The translations under genes and the position numbers were made by a program. From assembly GCF_004216905.1 (NCBI RefSeq), contig NZ_SGXJ01000003.1, forward strand, positions 992,001 through 1,056,000: a stretch of DNA of 64,000 nt, written 5' to 3'. This document shows positions 18,063 to 28,200 of this stretch, piece after piece; position 1 is the first letter of the stretch; each line of letters begins with the position of its first letter. This DNA comes from Kribbella sp. VKM Ac-2569 (GTDB lineage: Bacteria; Actinomycetota; Actinomycetes; Propionibacteriales; Kribbellaceae). The notes below the pieces were generated by a model. The model was not told where the DNA came from, did no database searches, and saw nothing but the letters and a program-made list of their open reading frames with translations.

Positions 18063-20035
18063 CCCTCGGTACCGGCCTCCGTACGCCGGGGCGGCCCGGA
18101 GTCTTCCTCGCCCCGGCGCCGAGCGCTGCGCCGATACAGCCGGAGCGGCTCGACGTCGCGGGCTTTGTCGGCGTCGCCCTGCGCGGTCCCGTGGACGAGC
18201 CCGTCCCAGTCACCCGCTGGTCGGAGTTCGTGCAGCTTTTCGGTGGCTTCGAGCGACCCCGGGGTGGCCCCGAGCGGCTGCTGCCACACGCCGTCTCGGC
18301 GTACTTCCGCCAGGGCGGTCAGCTCGCCTACGTGCTGCGGGTCGCCCCACACGGGCGAACCAATGACAAGCCGTTGGCCGCTACTGCGACGTACCGGCTG
18401 CGCTTGCCTGGCACGGATGCCGACCCGTTGCTGGCGGCAGCAAACGAAGGCGAATGGGGCAATGCGCTGCAGGTGCGGCTGCGCTACGAGGTGGCCCAGC
18501 AGGTGCGGGCGCGGATCGAGGAACCAGGCGTACTGCGGCTCCCGGTCGGGACCCGCATCTCGGTCGGCACCCTGCTCCGGCTGCATGACCCCGTTCTTCC
18601 CGCCGGCAGCGCGTTGCGCTGGGTACAGGAGATCGACGATCACCTAGCCCGTGGCTCCGACGTCCGGGTGATCTTGGACCGCGAAGTCGCTTTCTCCGCG
18701 GACACCGTGGTGGGGCTGGACGTCGTCGCAGCCGCCCTCGACGTCGCCGACCGGTCGGCCCAGGACCGACACGGCGACAGGCTAACCGGTCTCGGACTGC
18801 GGCCCGGACATCCCCGCTGGCTGGTGACTGTCCTGCGCAGCGAACGCCACCTGGTCGTCCCGGTCGGGGACTGGCTCAACGTCGATCTCACACCGACACC
18901 TGCTCTGTCCCCCATCGATGCCGCCCGCGAGGCCGACGGGGAAGACCGCTCGCACCTAGTGAAATTCGACGCATTCTTCGACTCCGGGGATGCGGGTGCG
19001 GACCCGCTTGACGAGAACCTCGGCGAGGATCTGGACCCACACGTCGGCGTTGATCGGATGGGCCGGATCCGTGATCTCGGCCTGCTCTGCGTGCCTGACC
19101 TGACCTGGCGTTCGGACGAGGCACCACCCGCGTCGCCACGTGTGCTACGGCGCCCACCCGACCCACGGTGCTGCAGCGCATGTGATCAGCAGAAGGACGA
19201 ACCGGAATACGAGTCACAGGCACCGCTGCCCCTTGGCCTCGACGCCCGCAACCCCGACGACCTGACAGAGATCGTCGACAGGCAGCGTCGTGCAGTGGAG
19301 GTCGCTCGCTACCACAAGCGCTTCGTCGCCTTACTCGACGTACCCGATGGCCTCTCTGCGACCCAGATCACCGCCTGGCGTGCCGGATTCGACTGCAGCT
19401 ACGCTGCGGCTTACCACCCATGGCTCGCGGTGGCTGGCGGTCAGGGCAACGCCGTTGCCGTACCGCCGTCAGCCTTCGCCGCCGGCATCATCGCCGAACG
19501 CGAGATCCGACTAGGCCTGCCGTGGGGGCCAGCCAACGAGCTCGCCCTCGACGCCGTGCGCTCGGAGGCCGCAGTCACCGATGCCATCCACGACCGGCTC
19601 CACGAACTGGGCATCAACGTCTTCCGCAGCGAGCGCGACGGCTTCCGTCTGACCGCCGGGCGAACCCTGTCGTCCGACCCCGACTACCGGCAGCTCAGCG
19701 TACGGCGGCTCATGACCATGCTGCGGCTCAGCATCGAGCATCAGACCCAGTGGCTGGCCTTCGAGCCCAACAACGCCGAGCTCCGCGAACGTCTCTCGCG
19801 GGTGATCACCGGCTTCCTACGCACCATGAACCGTAGCGGCGCTTTCGCCGGGGCCACCGAGGCGGAGTCGTTTTTCGTCCGCTGCGGGGACGACGTCAAC
19901 CCGGTCTCTTCGCTGGCACTAGGACGGCTGGTCGCCGAGATCGGTGTGGCTCCGTCGTCTCCGCTCGAGTACGTGATGGTCCGGATCGCCCGGGACGTCG
20001 ACGGCAGCCTGTCGGTGGTCAGCGATGACGGATGA
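18059..20035 (+). CDS. Contractile tail sheath protein 2, with Cys-cluster insertion
   Basis: The product is 658 residues from the ATG that overlaps the tube stop. An RTPGRPGVFLAPAPS N-terminus is followed by divergent strands, then the sheath core: ALLDVPDGLSATQITAWRAG, AAGIIAEREIRLGLPWGPAN, GRTLSSDPDYRQLSVRRLM, FEPNNAELRERLSRVITGFL and a closing LEYVMVRIARDV. A region at about 350-390 with the motif CCSAC (C371, C372, C375) has no counterpart in sheath 1 and may bind metal or form disulfides. Two sheath-type genes are normal for PVC-like systems, where the minor one contacts the baseplate. The C-terminus overlaps the next tube gene by 11 nt. Confidence 0.88.
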   Translation: MTLGTGLRTPGRPGVFLAPAPSAAPIQPERLDVAGFVGVALRGPVDEPVPVTRWSEFVQLFGGFERPRGGPERLLPHAVSAYFRQGGQLAYVLRVAPHGRTNDKPLAATATYRLRLPGTDADPLLAAANEGEWGNALQVRLRYEVAQQVRARIEEPGVLRLPVGTRISVGTLLRLHDPVLPAGSALRWVQEIDDHLARGSDVRVILDREVAFSADTVVGLDVVAAALDVADRSAQDRHGDRLTGLGLRPGHPRWLVTVLRSERHLVVPVGDWLNVDLTPTPALSPIDAAREADGEDRSHLVKFDAFFDSGDAGADPLDENLGEDLDPHVGVDRMGRIRDLGLLCVPDLTWRSDEAPPASPRVLRRPPDPRCCSACDQQKDEPEYESQAPLPLGLDARNPDDLTEIVDRQRRAVEVARYHKRFVALLDVPDGLSATQITAWRAGFDCSYAAAYHPWLAVAGGQGNAVAVPPSAFAAGIIAEREIRLGLPWGPANELALDAVRSEAAVTDAIHDRLHELGINVFRSERDGFRLTAGRTLSSDPDYRQLSVRRLMTMLRLSIEHQTQWLAFEPNNAELRERLSRVITGFLRTMNRSGAFAGATEAESFFVRCGDDVNPVSSLALGRLVAEIGVAPSSPLEYVMVRIARDVDGSLSVVSDDG

Positions 20036-20522
20036 CTACCTGCTGCCTGCTTTCCGTTACAACGTCGTCCTCAGCCGCGCGACGGCCGGAGGTACGGACC
20101 CTGAGGTGCTAGGCACCGTGGGCGGTTTCGCAGAGTGCGCGGGCCTCGAACTCGAGGCCGACGTCAAGGAATACCTCGAAGGCGGCCGCAACGACGGCGT
20201 TGTACGACGAGTCGGCCGGGTAAAGCTCACGCCCATCGTACTCAAGCGCGGCATGTTCGCCGCGGACAACCACTCCCCCGCCAACATCGACCTGTGGAAC
20301 TGGATGACCCGAATGGTCAGCGGAACGCTACCCGTCGCGCGCTACGACGGACGGATCCAGATCCTCGACCCGACCGGACACACCGCCCTTGCGACCTGGA
20401 CCTTCGATCGAGGGCTGCCGCAGAAGGTGTCCGGGCCCTCGCTCAACGCCCGCACCGGTGAGATCGCGATCGAAGAACTGCACATCGTGCACGAAGGACT
20501 GCGGATGGAGGTACCCCAATGA
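20025..20522 (+). CDS. Inner tube protein 2 (Pvc5-like)
   Basis: The product is 165 residues with the tube-family layout: MTDDYLLPAFRYNVVLSR, GGFAECAGLELEADVKEYLE, KLTPIVLKRGMFAADN, NIDLWNWMTRMVSG and GEIAIEELHIVHEGLRMEV. It is more divergent from tube 1 than expected for a simple duplicate, which fits a specialised ring connecting the tube to the hub. The gene overlaps sheath 2 (20025-20035), and its stop overlaps the next ATG (ATGA at 20519-20522). This dense packing fixes stoichiometric co-expression of the baseplate-proximal components. Confidence 0.88.
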   Translation: MTDDYLLPAFRYNVVLSRATAGGTDPEVLGTVGGFAECAGLELEADVKEYLEGGRNDGVVRRVGRVKLTPIVLKRGMFAADNHSPANIDLWNWMTRMVSGTLPVARYDGRIQILDPTGHTALATWTFDRGLPQKVSGPSLNARTGEIAIEELHIVHEGLRMEVPQ

Positions 20523-21673
20523 CCACCGACCTCACGCCGGCCAAGCTGATCCGTCTCAAGCAGGTAGCCGGCCGAGGAAAGAACGGCAAGCCCTCCTACG
20601 AGCCCGAGGACAAGGGTTCCGTCGACGTGCAGTTCAACCCCACGACACTGAAGATCTCGCGCACGAACAACATTGACAAGGGTGGAGCTACCACCAGGAC
20701 ACAGAAACGCCAGACACCGTCGGTGCAGCCGGCCATCCTCTCCTTCGACCTCGAATTCGACACCGCCGAGGGTGATCGCCAGGGTCGGCCGCTCGACGTA
20801 CGCGATCTCACTCACGTCGTGCGCCAGTTCGCCGAGCCCACGAAGGAAAAACCCAACACTCCGCCGCCTGCGGTCCGGTTCGCCTGGGGCTCGTTCATGT
20901 TCCAGGGCATCGTCACCCAGCTCACCGAAGACCTCGACTATTTCTCTCCCACCGGCATGCCGCTGCGCGCGAAGGTCTCGGTCAGCATCACCGAGCAGAA
21001 CCCTGAGTGGGAGGCCGCCGCCATCGGCCCGGGGGCCCGCGATGCCCGGGCGGCCAGCCACCCCGGTGCGACACCGCGGCCGTCTGGTGGGGGCAGTGCT
21101 ACGACTCCGGCGCCGGTGGCAGGGAACGGCCCTGGATCTGGTCCCACCCCGAACCCGGTGACCACTGCGCTGGCCCGTGCCGGCGAAAGCGTGCAGCAAC
21201 TGCTCGCCCGGCTGGATGCCGACCCGGCCACATGGCGTACCGCGATGGCCGGTCTGGGCAGCCCACTCTCGCTGGCCGCCGGGGCGCAGGTGCAACTCGG
21301 TGCGAGCGTCTCCGCATCGGCAGGGCTGGGAGCGAGCGGCGGGTTCACGGCCGGCGCCGGGCTGGGCGCCATCGCGTCTGTGCGGGGCGCACTCGGCGGT
21401 GGGATCAACCTGCGTGGAGGTCTCGCGGCCGAGGCGACCGCGGGGTTCGTCCTCGCCAATTCGGGCGGTGTCGCGAAGGCAGCCGCCGCCGTCGCCGCCG
21501 CCGAGGTGGCGTCGGCCCGGGGCGACGCCCGCGCATCGTTCGCCGTGCCAACGCTGGCGGCGACAGCAGGGGTCTCGACCAGTGCTTCGGCCAGGGTCTC
21601 GGTCACCCCCGATCCGCGAAGCCTGGGCTTCGGACGCGGCATCCCCCTGAGGGCGCGGGTGACGCCGTCGTAA
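20519..21673 (+). CDS. CIS tube-initiator/hub adaptor (Pvc7-like) with Ala/Gly-rich tail
   Basis: The product is 384 residues. The N-terminal ~160 residues match the 'CIS tube' family found where Pvc7/LysM-type adaptors lie: VDVQFNPTTLKISRTNN (about 36-52), ILSFDLEFDT, RFAWGSFMFQGIVTQLTEDL and RAKVSVSITEQ. From family knowledge these connect tube and hub. No LysM motif is evident. Residues about 165-384 are very rich in Ala, Gly and Ser (ASVSASAGLGASGGF, KAAAAVAAAEVAS), so the tail is low-complexity and may pack inside the tube or hub. The downstream small gene follows after 54 bp. Confidence 0.75.
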   Translation: MTTDLTPAKLIRLKQVAGRGKNGKPSYEPEDKGSVDVQFNPTTLKISRTNNIDKGGATTRTQKRQTPSVQPAILSFDLEFDTAEGDRQGRPLDVRDLTHVVRQFAEPTKEKPNTPPPAVRFAWGSFMFQGIVTQLTEDLDYFSPTGMPLRAKVSVSITEQNPEWEAAAIGPGARDARAASHPGATPRPSGGGSATTPAPVAGNGPGSGPTPNPVTTALARAGESVQQLLARLDADPATWRTAMAGLGSPLSLAAGAQVQLGASVSASAGLGASGGFTAGAGLGAIASVRGALGGGINLRGGLAAEATAGFVLANSGGVAKAAAAVAAAEVASARGDARASFAVPTLAATAGVSTSASARVSVTPDPRSLGFGRGIPLRARVTPS

Positions 21674-21727
21674 CGCACTCACGCCGAGACTGTGAGGGTC
21701 AGGTCCGGCGTCCCGGAAGGTCGACCG

Positions 21728-21925
21728 ATGACTGTGCACGTCGACGAGATCCACACCCAGGTGAGTGCGGGCAGGCCTGGACACCAACCGGGCGAACACA
21801 GCCAGTCCGAGCGTGGCGGCAGTGCCGCCGACCCGCCCGGGGCGAAGGACGACCGGTGGCGGAGAGCGGAAGCGCGGGTGCATCAACTGCGGTGCCGGGT
21901 AGCGGCCGAGGGCTTCGATGACTGA
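21728..21925 (+). CDS. Small DUF5908/Pvc6-like eCIS protein
   Basis: The product is 65 residues from ATG 21728, with GGAAGG 7 nt upstream. The N-terminus MTVHVDEIHTQVSAG matches the opening beta strand of DUF5908/Pvc6-type proteins ('M.I.I.ElhI...V'), and the rest is charged and probably disordered. Its place before the hub and spike genes is near where the small Pvc6 gene sits in PVC clusters. The stop overlaps the start of the hub gene by 8 nt. In PVC structures the small protein's role is unsettled. It is short enough to be missed by automatic annotation. Confidence 0.55.
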   Translation: MTVHVDEIHTQVSAGRPGHQPGEHSQSERGGSAADPPGAKDDRWRRAEARVHQLRCRVAAEGFDD

Positions 21926-23003
21926 GATGCTGCTCGCCATCGCCTCCCCTGTCTTCACCGTGGGTGGCGAGGTGGTGCGCGGGCTCGCCCTTGACTGCGT
22001 ACGGCTGGTCGTCTCCGACGGAGTCGAGGGTCTGTGCACCCTCGAAGCGCACTTCGTCGCGACTGGCATCGGCGCGGCCGGCCCGCCGGGAGAACTGCTG
22101 CACGTCGACGGGAGCGAAGTGGACTTCGGCACTGACCTGGAGGTTGCCGTAGGGCCCGGGGGCACCCAGCGCACGGTCTTCGACGGCACCGTGTCGGGCC
22201 TGGAGGTCGTACTCGGGGACAGCGAGCCCCCGCGGGTGATCGTGCTGGCCGAGGATCGGCTGATGCGGCTGCGCATGACCCGGCGGATGCGGAGCTACCC
22301 GCGGACAACCGACGCCGAGGTGGCCCGCCGGATTGCCCAGGACCATGGCCTGGACGCCGACGTGAATGTCGACGGACCGACGTACGACGTTCTGCAGCAG
22401 GTGAACCAGAGCGATCTCGCGTTCCTGCGCGAACGAGCACGGCTGATGCAAGCCGAGCTGTGGTGCACCGGCCGGACACTCCACCTCAGCGACCGCGCCA
22501 AGCGGCAGGGCACCCGGCTGACACTCGTGCACGGCAACGAGCTGCTCGCTGTGCGGCTTACCGCAGACCTCGCCCACCAGCGCACGGACGTGGCTGTAAG
22601 CGGGTACGACGCCCGCACCAAGGACGTCATTGACGAGCACGCCGGCGCGGCTACCATCCACGCGGAGGCCGCGGCCGGCCGGACCGGCCCGGAGGTGCTG
22701 GAGAAGGCCCTCGGCGCCAGCGCCACCTTCCGGGTGCGAGAAGCTCCGCTGACCACCGCTGAGGCTGCAGCGTGGGCAAGAGCCGAGATGCTGCGACGCG
22801 CCCGCCGGTTCGTCACCGTCACGGGGCAGACCCGTGGCTCACCGGACCTTCAGGTCGGCAGCAAGTTACGCCTTGAGCTGGTCGGCTCACCGTTCGAAGG
22901 CGATGGCTACTACGTCACCCGAGTGACGCATACCTACGACATGGAGCATGGCCTGCGCACCGCGTTCGAGGCGGAGCGTCCCACCTTGAACGGAGCGACG
23001 TGA
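21918..23003 (+). CDS. Baseplate hub protein (gp27/gpD-like, Pvc8 N-terminal part)
   Basis: The product is 361 residues resembling phage late-control gene D/VgrG hub proteins: an N-terminal beta domain (SPVFTVGGEVV...LDCVRLVVSD), the LMRLRMTRRMRSYPRTTDAE and VARRIAQDHGLDADV helix region (about 115-145), DVLQQVNQSDLAFLRERARL (about 158-178) and a C-terminal VTVTGQTRGSPDLQVGSKLR followed by YYVTRVTHTYDME. Trimers form the platform on which tube and spike assemble. The C-terminal spike domain that VgrG-type proteins carry is absent here and is supplied by the next gene, which overlaps this stop. Confidence 0.85.
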   Translation: MTEMLLAIASPVFTVGGEVVRGLALDCVRLVVSDGVEGLCTLEAHFVATGIGAAGPPGELLHVDGSEVDFGTDLEVAVGPGGTQRTVFDGTVSGLEVVLGDSEPPRVIVLAEDRLMRLRMTRRMRSYPRTTDAEVARRIAQDHGLDADVNVDGPTYDVLQQVNQSDLAFLRERARLMQAELWCTGRTLHLSDRAKRQGTRLTLVHGNELLAVRLTADLAHQRTDVAVSGYDARTKDVIDEHAGAATIHAEAAAGRTGPEVLEKALGASATFRVREAPLTTAEAAAWARAEMLRRARRFVTVTGQTRGSPDLQVGSKLRLELVGSPFEGDGYYVTRVTHTYDMEHGLRTAFEAERPTLNGAT

Positions 23004-23671
23004 TGGGTCTCCCGCAGCCCGCCGATGGCCAGGGCCCGTGCTTCTTCGGCGTCTATCCCGCGCTGGTCACCGACATCGAGGACCCCGACAACCTGGGCCG
23101 TGTCCAGCTCCGGTTCCCCACACTCGGCGCGACCGGGGACCGCGACGTGCGGTCGTGGGCGACTCTGTGCACGCCCTACGCCGACAAGGACCAGGGCCTG
23201 GCAATCCTGCCCGAGGTAGGCAGCCAGGTCGTCGTTGCCTTCGAGGCGGGCGACTTCCGCCGCCCGTACGTTGTGGGCTCGACATGGAACGGCAAGGCTC
23301 CGCTGCCGCACCGGCCAAGGAAGAGCAACAACATCCGGATGCTGCGCACCCGCAACGACAGCCGGATCACTTTCGACGACAGCACCGCCGCAACCAAGAT
23401 CAGCATCACGACCAAGGCAGGACACAAGGTGGTTCTGGACTCCGGCACCCAAGAGATCACCATCACGCACCTCAACGGCTCCAGCATCAAGCTCAACCCG
23501 GCAGGCGGCATCGACATCACGGCCAACCTCTCTGTGAACGTGAAGGCTCCGATGGTCAACGTGACGGCGCCGACATCGACGTTCAGCAACGTGATCAACT
23601 GCCAGACACTGATCGCGAGCGTCGGCGTTGTGTCCCCGTCGTACACCCCTGGCATTGGGAACGTCTGGTGA
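23003..23671 (+). CDS. Central spike protein (gpV/gp5-type, OB fold plus beta helix)
   Basis: ATG 23003 lies 7 nt after a GGAG motif; GTG 23000, one codon earlier, is an alternative. The 222-residue product has a gpV/gp5 OB-fold domain (YPALVTDIEDPDNLGRVQLR, WATLCTPYADKDQGLAILPE, GSQVVVAFEAGDFRRPYVVG), a linker, then a repetitive beta-helix needle (ITFDDSTAATKISITTKAGH to INCQTLIASVGVV). Trimers form the membrane-piercing tip on the hub. No PAAR-type cap gene was found, so this needle may be the actual tip. Its stop overlaps the next GTG (GTGA at 23668). Confidence 0.87.
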   Translation: MGLPQPADGQGPCFFGVYPALVTDIEDPDNLGRVQLRFPTLGATGDRDVRSWATLCTPYADKDQGLAILPEVGSQVVVAFEAGDFRRPYVVGSTWNGKAPLPHRPRKSNNIRMLRTRNDSRITFDDSTAATKISITTKAGHKVVLDSGTQEITITHLNGSSIKLNPAGGIDITANLSVNVKAPMVNVTAPTSTFSNVINCQTLIASVGVVSPSYTPGIGNVW

Positions 23672-25290
23672 CCACGCCCGGGTTCGTCCTCCGAGCCCCG
23701 TGGTATTTCCGCGAGCGGGAGAGGCTCGATCTGCGCACGCCACGGTCCAGACGCCCGCAGCTCCAGATGTACGACAGTTCGACATTCGGTGAGCAGATCA
23801 CCCGCGATCCCGCAGACAGCGTGAAGTTCGGGGCGGACGACGTGTGGAGCTACCCCATCCCGGTCGTACCAGATCTGACCGACAAGAGCCGACTGCGGCT
23901 GGCGACCTCCGCCCTCGTGACCACGAACCTGCGCAAGCTCTATCAGCCGATGCACCAACGCTTCTATGCCGTCGTGGTCGAGGTCTTCTGCGACTCCCCC
24001 GGGCTGCCACGCGCCGGTGAGCACGACGACATCGGCGTGGAGTTCCGGATGCGCCGGATGCACACGACGGTGACGGGAAAGCGGCGGCCCACGCGGCGGG
24101 TCGCGACGGCGCTCGTGGCCGAACTGGCCAAGGCCCAGGGACGGAAGATCGCGGATACCGACCCTGACCTGCGTGATCTGTGGTGGGCCGACGTCGCCTG
24201 GCGCCGCCGGTTCGAAGAGGACCAGAAGGAGCAGCTCGCCCAGCTCGATGCCCACACTGAGTACCAGCAATGGCTGGTCGCGAAGAAGACCGGCACCGGT
24301 CGCTGGCGAACGCTCGACGACGACCTCGACCCGGTGCTCGAGGATGAGGACGAGGAGATGCATCCGATGTGGCGGCTGCCGCAGCGGGACCGTGACAAGA
24401 ATTGCGACGCGGCGCGGACCCGGTCACTGTGGTTCGGGATCGTGCCGACATTCTCCGGCGATCATTGGAAGGGACGCACCCCACGCGGTGAGCCGACGAC
24501 GGAACCGAAGCTGGATGATCACGCGATTTACGAAATCGAATGCGTCGTCAGCCAGCCGCACCCGACACGACCCACAGAGTGCTCACCTCGGACGTGGGTG
24601 AGCACCCCCACCGAGCCGTTCCGTCTCGCCACGCATATGGATCCGGACGGCACCAAGAACCGAACCGTCACCGTCACGCTGCCGGACCTCCGCAATCTCG
24701 CCGCGCGCGCCGGACAGAAACAGGGACCCGGTGGGGTGCGCGTGGTGACGCCGCCCCGTTCGCAGATGGTCTTCAACCCGTTCAACGGCGTACCCAAGTC
24801 AGGGTCCGGACGGATCGGCGCCGGCGACGGGATCTGCACCTTCGCGCTCGAGCTCTTCTTCCTCGTCGCCTTCTTCCTGTTCCTGATGTTCCTGCCCATC
24901 GTCGTACTGGCCTTCCAACTCTGGTGGATGCTCGCCCTACGCTTCTGCATCCCACCCTCGATCGGCTTCGCGGCCACAGCCGACTTTCTCGCCACCGGCA
25001 AGCTCATCACCGACCTCGATACCGGCATGAAGGTGGAACTCGATATCGCGATGGGGATGGACACCAGCAGCCTCACCGGAGATGACAAGACCAAGGGCTG
25101 GACCCACCAACTGACCGAGGCGACGGACCCCCTGAGCACGCCACCGAACAAGCCGGTTTTCAAGACCGACTCGAACCTCACCCACGCCCTGGTCATCGCC
25201 ACCGACCCAACCGATGCCCAGCCACCTGCTCCGCTGCCGCGTGAGAAGAGTCCAGATGACCCGCTCTGTCCCGTCACGCCGCGGCCATGA
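23668..25290 (+). CDS. eCIS-cluster protein of unknown function with hydrophobic segment
   Basis: The product is 540 residues from a GTG overlapping the spike stop; no upstream start is plausible because the same frame is antisense-like inside the spike gene. The body (1-240) is charged, with WWADVAWRRRFEEDQKEQLA-type helices and an acidic patch (around 215-232). Residues about 390-426 are strongly hydrophobic (ALELFFLVAFFLFLMFLPIV followed by a WW-containing stretch), long enough for one or two membrane helices. The tail is Pro-rich. It sits between spike and effector genes and overlaps the effector gene by 35 nt. It could be a membrane anchor, a chaperone-like cargo loader or an effector in its own right; I do not recognise the family. 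Confidence 0.6.
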   Translation: MTTPGFVLRAPWYFRERERLDLRTPRSRRPQLQMYDSSTFGEQITRDPADSVKFGADDVWSYPIPVVPDLTDKSRLRLATSALVTTNLRKLYQPMHQRFYAVVVEVFCDSPGLPRAGEHDDIGVEFRMRRMHTTVTGKRRPTRRVATALVAELAKAQGRKIADTDPDLRDLWWADVAWRRRFEEDQKEQLAQLDAHTEYQQWLVAKKTGTGRWRTLDDDLDPVLEDEDEEMHPMWRLPQRDRDKNCDAARTRSLWFGIVPTFSGDHWKGRTPRGEPTTEPKLDDHAIYEIECVVSQPHPTRPTECSPRTWVSTPTEPFRLATHMDPDGTKNRTVTVTLPDLRNLAARAGQKQGPGGVRVVTPPRSQMVFNPFNGVPKSGSGRIGAGDGICTFALELFFLVAFFLFLMFLPIVVLAFQLWWMLALRFCIPPSIGFAATADFLATGKLITDLDTGMKVELDIAMGMDTSSLTGDDKTKGWTHQLTEATDPLSTPPNKPVFKTDSNLTHALVIATDPTDAQPPAPLPREKSPDDPLCPVTPRP

Positions 25291-28200
25291 GGTTGGCGTG
25301 TTCTACAGCTTCGGTGCCCAGGTCGCCGCACCGGCCATCAGGACCGTCGAGGAGGAGCGGCCGCGCACGGAGTTCGCCGTGTTACACCGGCTCGCGGCGC
25401 CGGCCGTGCTGCCGACGATCTACCGCTCTCTGTCCACCGGGGATGCAGCACCGATCCAGGTGAGCGACCCGGACGAACCTCAGGAGCGGGAGGCTGACGA
25501 GGTCGCGTACAACCTGACCCCCGGTTCGGGACGGACTCGGCGTGCGGGTGAACCTCCTCTGGACGGCGTACAGCGCGTGGCAGTCACCGGCCGCGCAGCG
25601 CCACTCCGGGCTGACCCGACGCCGGCAGACCCTGGTCACCCGCTGCCGCCATCTGCTCTGGCGTGGGCCGAGCCGCGCTTCGGCACCACATTCGACCACG
25701 TCCGGGTCCACAGTGGGGGCGGCGCCAGCCGTGCCACCGACCAGGTCTCGGCCCGGGCCTTCACGGTCGGCAGTCACATCACCTTCGCCGCTGGCCAGTA
25801 CGCACCCGACACGCCGTCCGGGCGGCGCCTGCTCGCCCACGAGCTCACGCACGTCGTGCACGGCGGCGGGTCCGGTGCCGCCGCGCGCAAGTTACGCCGC
25901 CAGCCGCGCGCAGCGGAGGTCCCGAATCGGGAGCAGGTCCTTCAACGCGCAGTGGAGGACTTGGAAACTCGGGCCTTGCCGGCCTTCCAGCAAGCGACAG
26001 ACGCTGTCAGCGAGTCTCGCGTGCGAGTAGCTGGCATGTCGGTCGCAGCGCTGTGCGCGACCATCGACGGCATTCATCGCGAGCTCGGACTACCTGCACC
26101 CGGGCAGAGTGCAGAGCCGCCACTCATCGGTCCGCCGGCTCCAGGCCCCGAAGGCGAGCGAGACAGGCTGGCACGGCAGCACCAGAACGTCTCTGTACTC
26201 CTCCCTCGGCTCCTCACCGTGCAGCAGTTTTGCGGGCACCCCGTCCTCCCTGATGCAGCCCCGCCAGCAACGGTGACGGGCGACCTCGCCCCCTATGCCA
26301 TCCAGCGGACCGACTCCACGGCGTGGGTGATGCGCGATGCCAGGGCACTGCTGGCACTGCTGCGGCACGAGACCTTTCCGGACGCTGACCAGTGGACGGC
26401 CATTGGCCTGTTGCGCCAGCACCTTAACCCGTGGGAGTTCGCCTATATGCTCGCCGTGGTCCGCGCCGAGAGCGCCATGCCCCACCTGGACGCGCTGAGC
26501 GTTGGTCCGCGCGCCGCCCTCCGGAGCCTGACCGAAAGCATTGGGCAGATTCGGGCGGCGACACCCATCGGCCCGGCCGATGAGCCAGCCCTGCTCGAGT
26601 TGCACGCCGCGGAGGGCACCATCCGGTTGTTGCAGCCCCTCAGCGGTGCCGAGATCGCGATGGAGCTGTATGGAAATCAATCGGCCTGGACCGACCTAGT
26701 CGTCGCCTACAACCGCGTGCTCAGAGGCCGCGACCCTGCCTCATGGCTCGAGCGAGGCACGGTGATCGTCGTCGCTGTCGATCAGCTCATCGGGAACTAC
26801 AAATTGGTCTTCGGATACGCCCGACTGATGCGCTCGACCAACGAGCGTGGAGGCTCCGACCCGTATCTGAACCTTCTGTCGGGAGACGACACGCTCGTGG
26901 TCGGGAATACCGTGAGCTTGGGGGTGGTCTGGCCGGACTCGTTCTTCGCCAACGTCCAGCTGCGTTGGTGGGCCGAGAACGATCCGGTGGCGGTCCGAGA
27001 ACAGGGGATACCCGCGCGGGTCCAGTGGCCCGACGGCACCCTCAGCATGGTCCCGGAGCAGACCCGCAACGCCTCGATACGGGCCGTGGCGACAGCGCCA
27101 GGTCGACATGTCCTCAAATGCCAGCTCACGATGTCCACAGGCCACCTAAGAACGCTGGAACGAAGCGTCACTGTGCTCACGCTGGAGGAGAAACTGGCCG
27201 CAGAGACACGGCGGGAACTGAGCTGGACCCGCCGACCGGACAGGATGCTCGACGACCTCAGGAAGGAGCGCGACCGGCTTCAGCCGGGATCAAGCCAGCA
27301 CAGGCAGGTCGAGAGCCGGATCACCGAGATAGAGAGGACTCTCTCAGACGCTGATAAGGACCAGCGTCGTTACCAGGGCCACTCGGCCCACCTCAGCGGG
27401 ATCCGTGCCATCTACGTCTCCGCCGAGGACACCCCCATGACCGTTCCTCTGAGCATCTTCGTGGATAGCGATCCGGCCTACTTCGACGCTCCCGACTACG
27501 TCCTCAAGCTCTGGGACTTCACCCTTCGGGGCAGCATCCGTACGTATCGCGGACGCGGCGAACGTCCCCACGAGGCACTAAGTGATGTTTTGCGGACGTT
27601 CGCCGACGACGCGCCGTACCCGACTGGGGCGATGCGGTTCGAGATCACGCCCTTGTCGATGGGCTACAGCGGCGTCCGACGGGAGATCCTGACCTGTCGA
27701 ACCGACGGTGGGACTCGGATGGCTCCTGCCCTTCGCGCTCTCTCGATGGTAGCCATGGGGGTCGGCGTGGTCTCTGCGGCAGCCCTCCAGGCCGAGATTG
27801 CCATCCCAGCGTTCGCGGTGGCTGGTGTGCTCGCCGGCGCAGGAGGCACCTTCAGCCTGTACGACCGGCTCGAGCACGGGGACTTCGCTTGGGACCTTCA
27901 GACCGGTCTGGACCTGCTCGACATTGCCGGGGCGGTATTGACTGTCGGCGTATCTTCGGCTGGTACGAGGGTCGTCGGGGGCGTCGGACGCGCGAGCCTC
28001 GGTGGCACTGCGCAACTGGCGGTGGGCACTGTACAGATCGGTGTCATGGCCGGCGTCCATGTGGGCCAGGTAGCCGAAGCGATAGCATCCGGCGACAGGG
28101 ACCGAACGGCTCGCGCGCTCCTCAGCGCTCTCGCCGACGGCGCCCTGATCCTCATCGTGCATCGAGCCGCGAGTCGACTCGGCGGCGCGCGAGGAGTACC

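Noticed and set aside
21728..21925. Small frame as chance DNA
   Set aside because: Kept as a gene because of its ribosome-binding site, overlap with the hub gene and DUF5908-like start.
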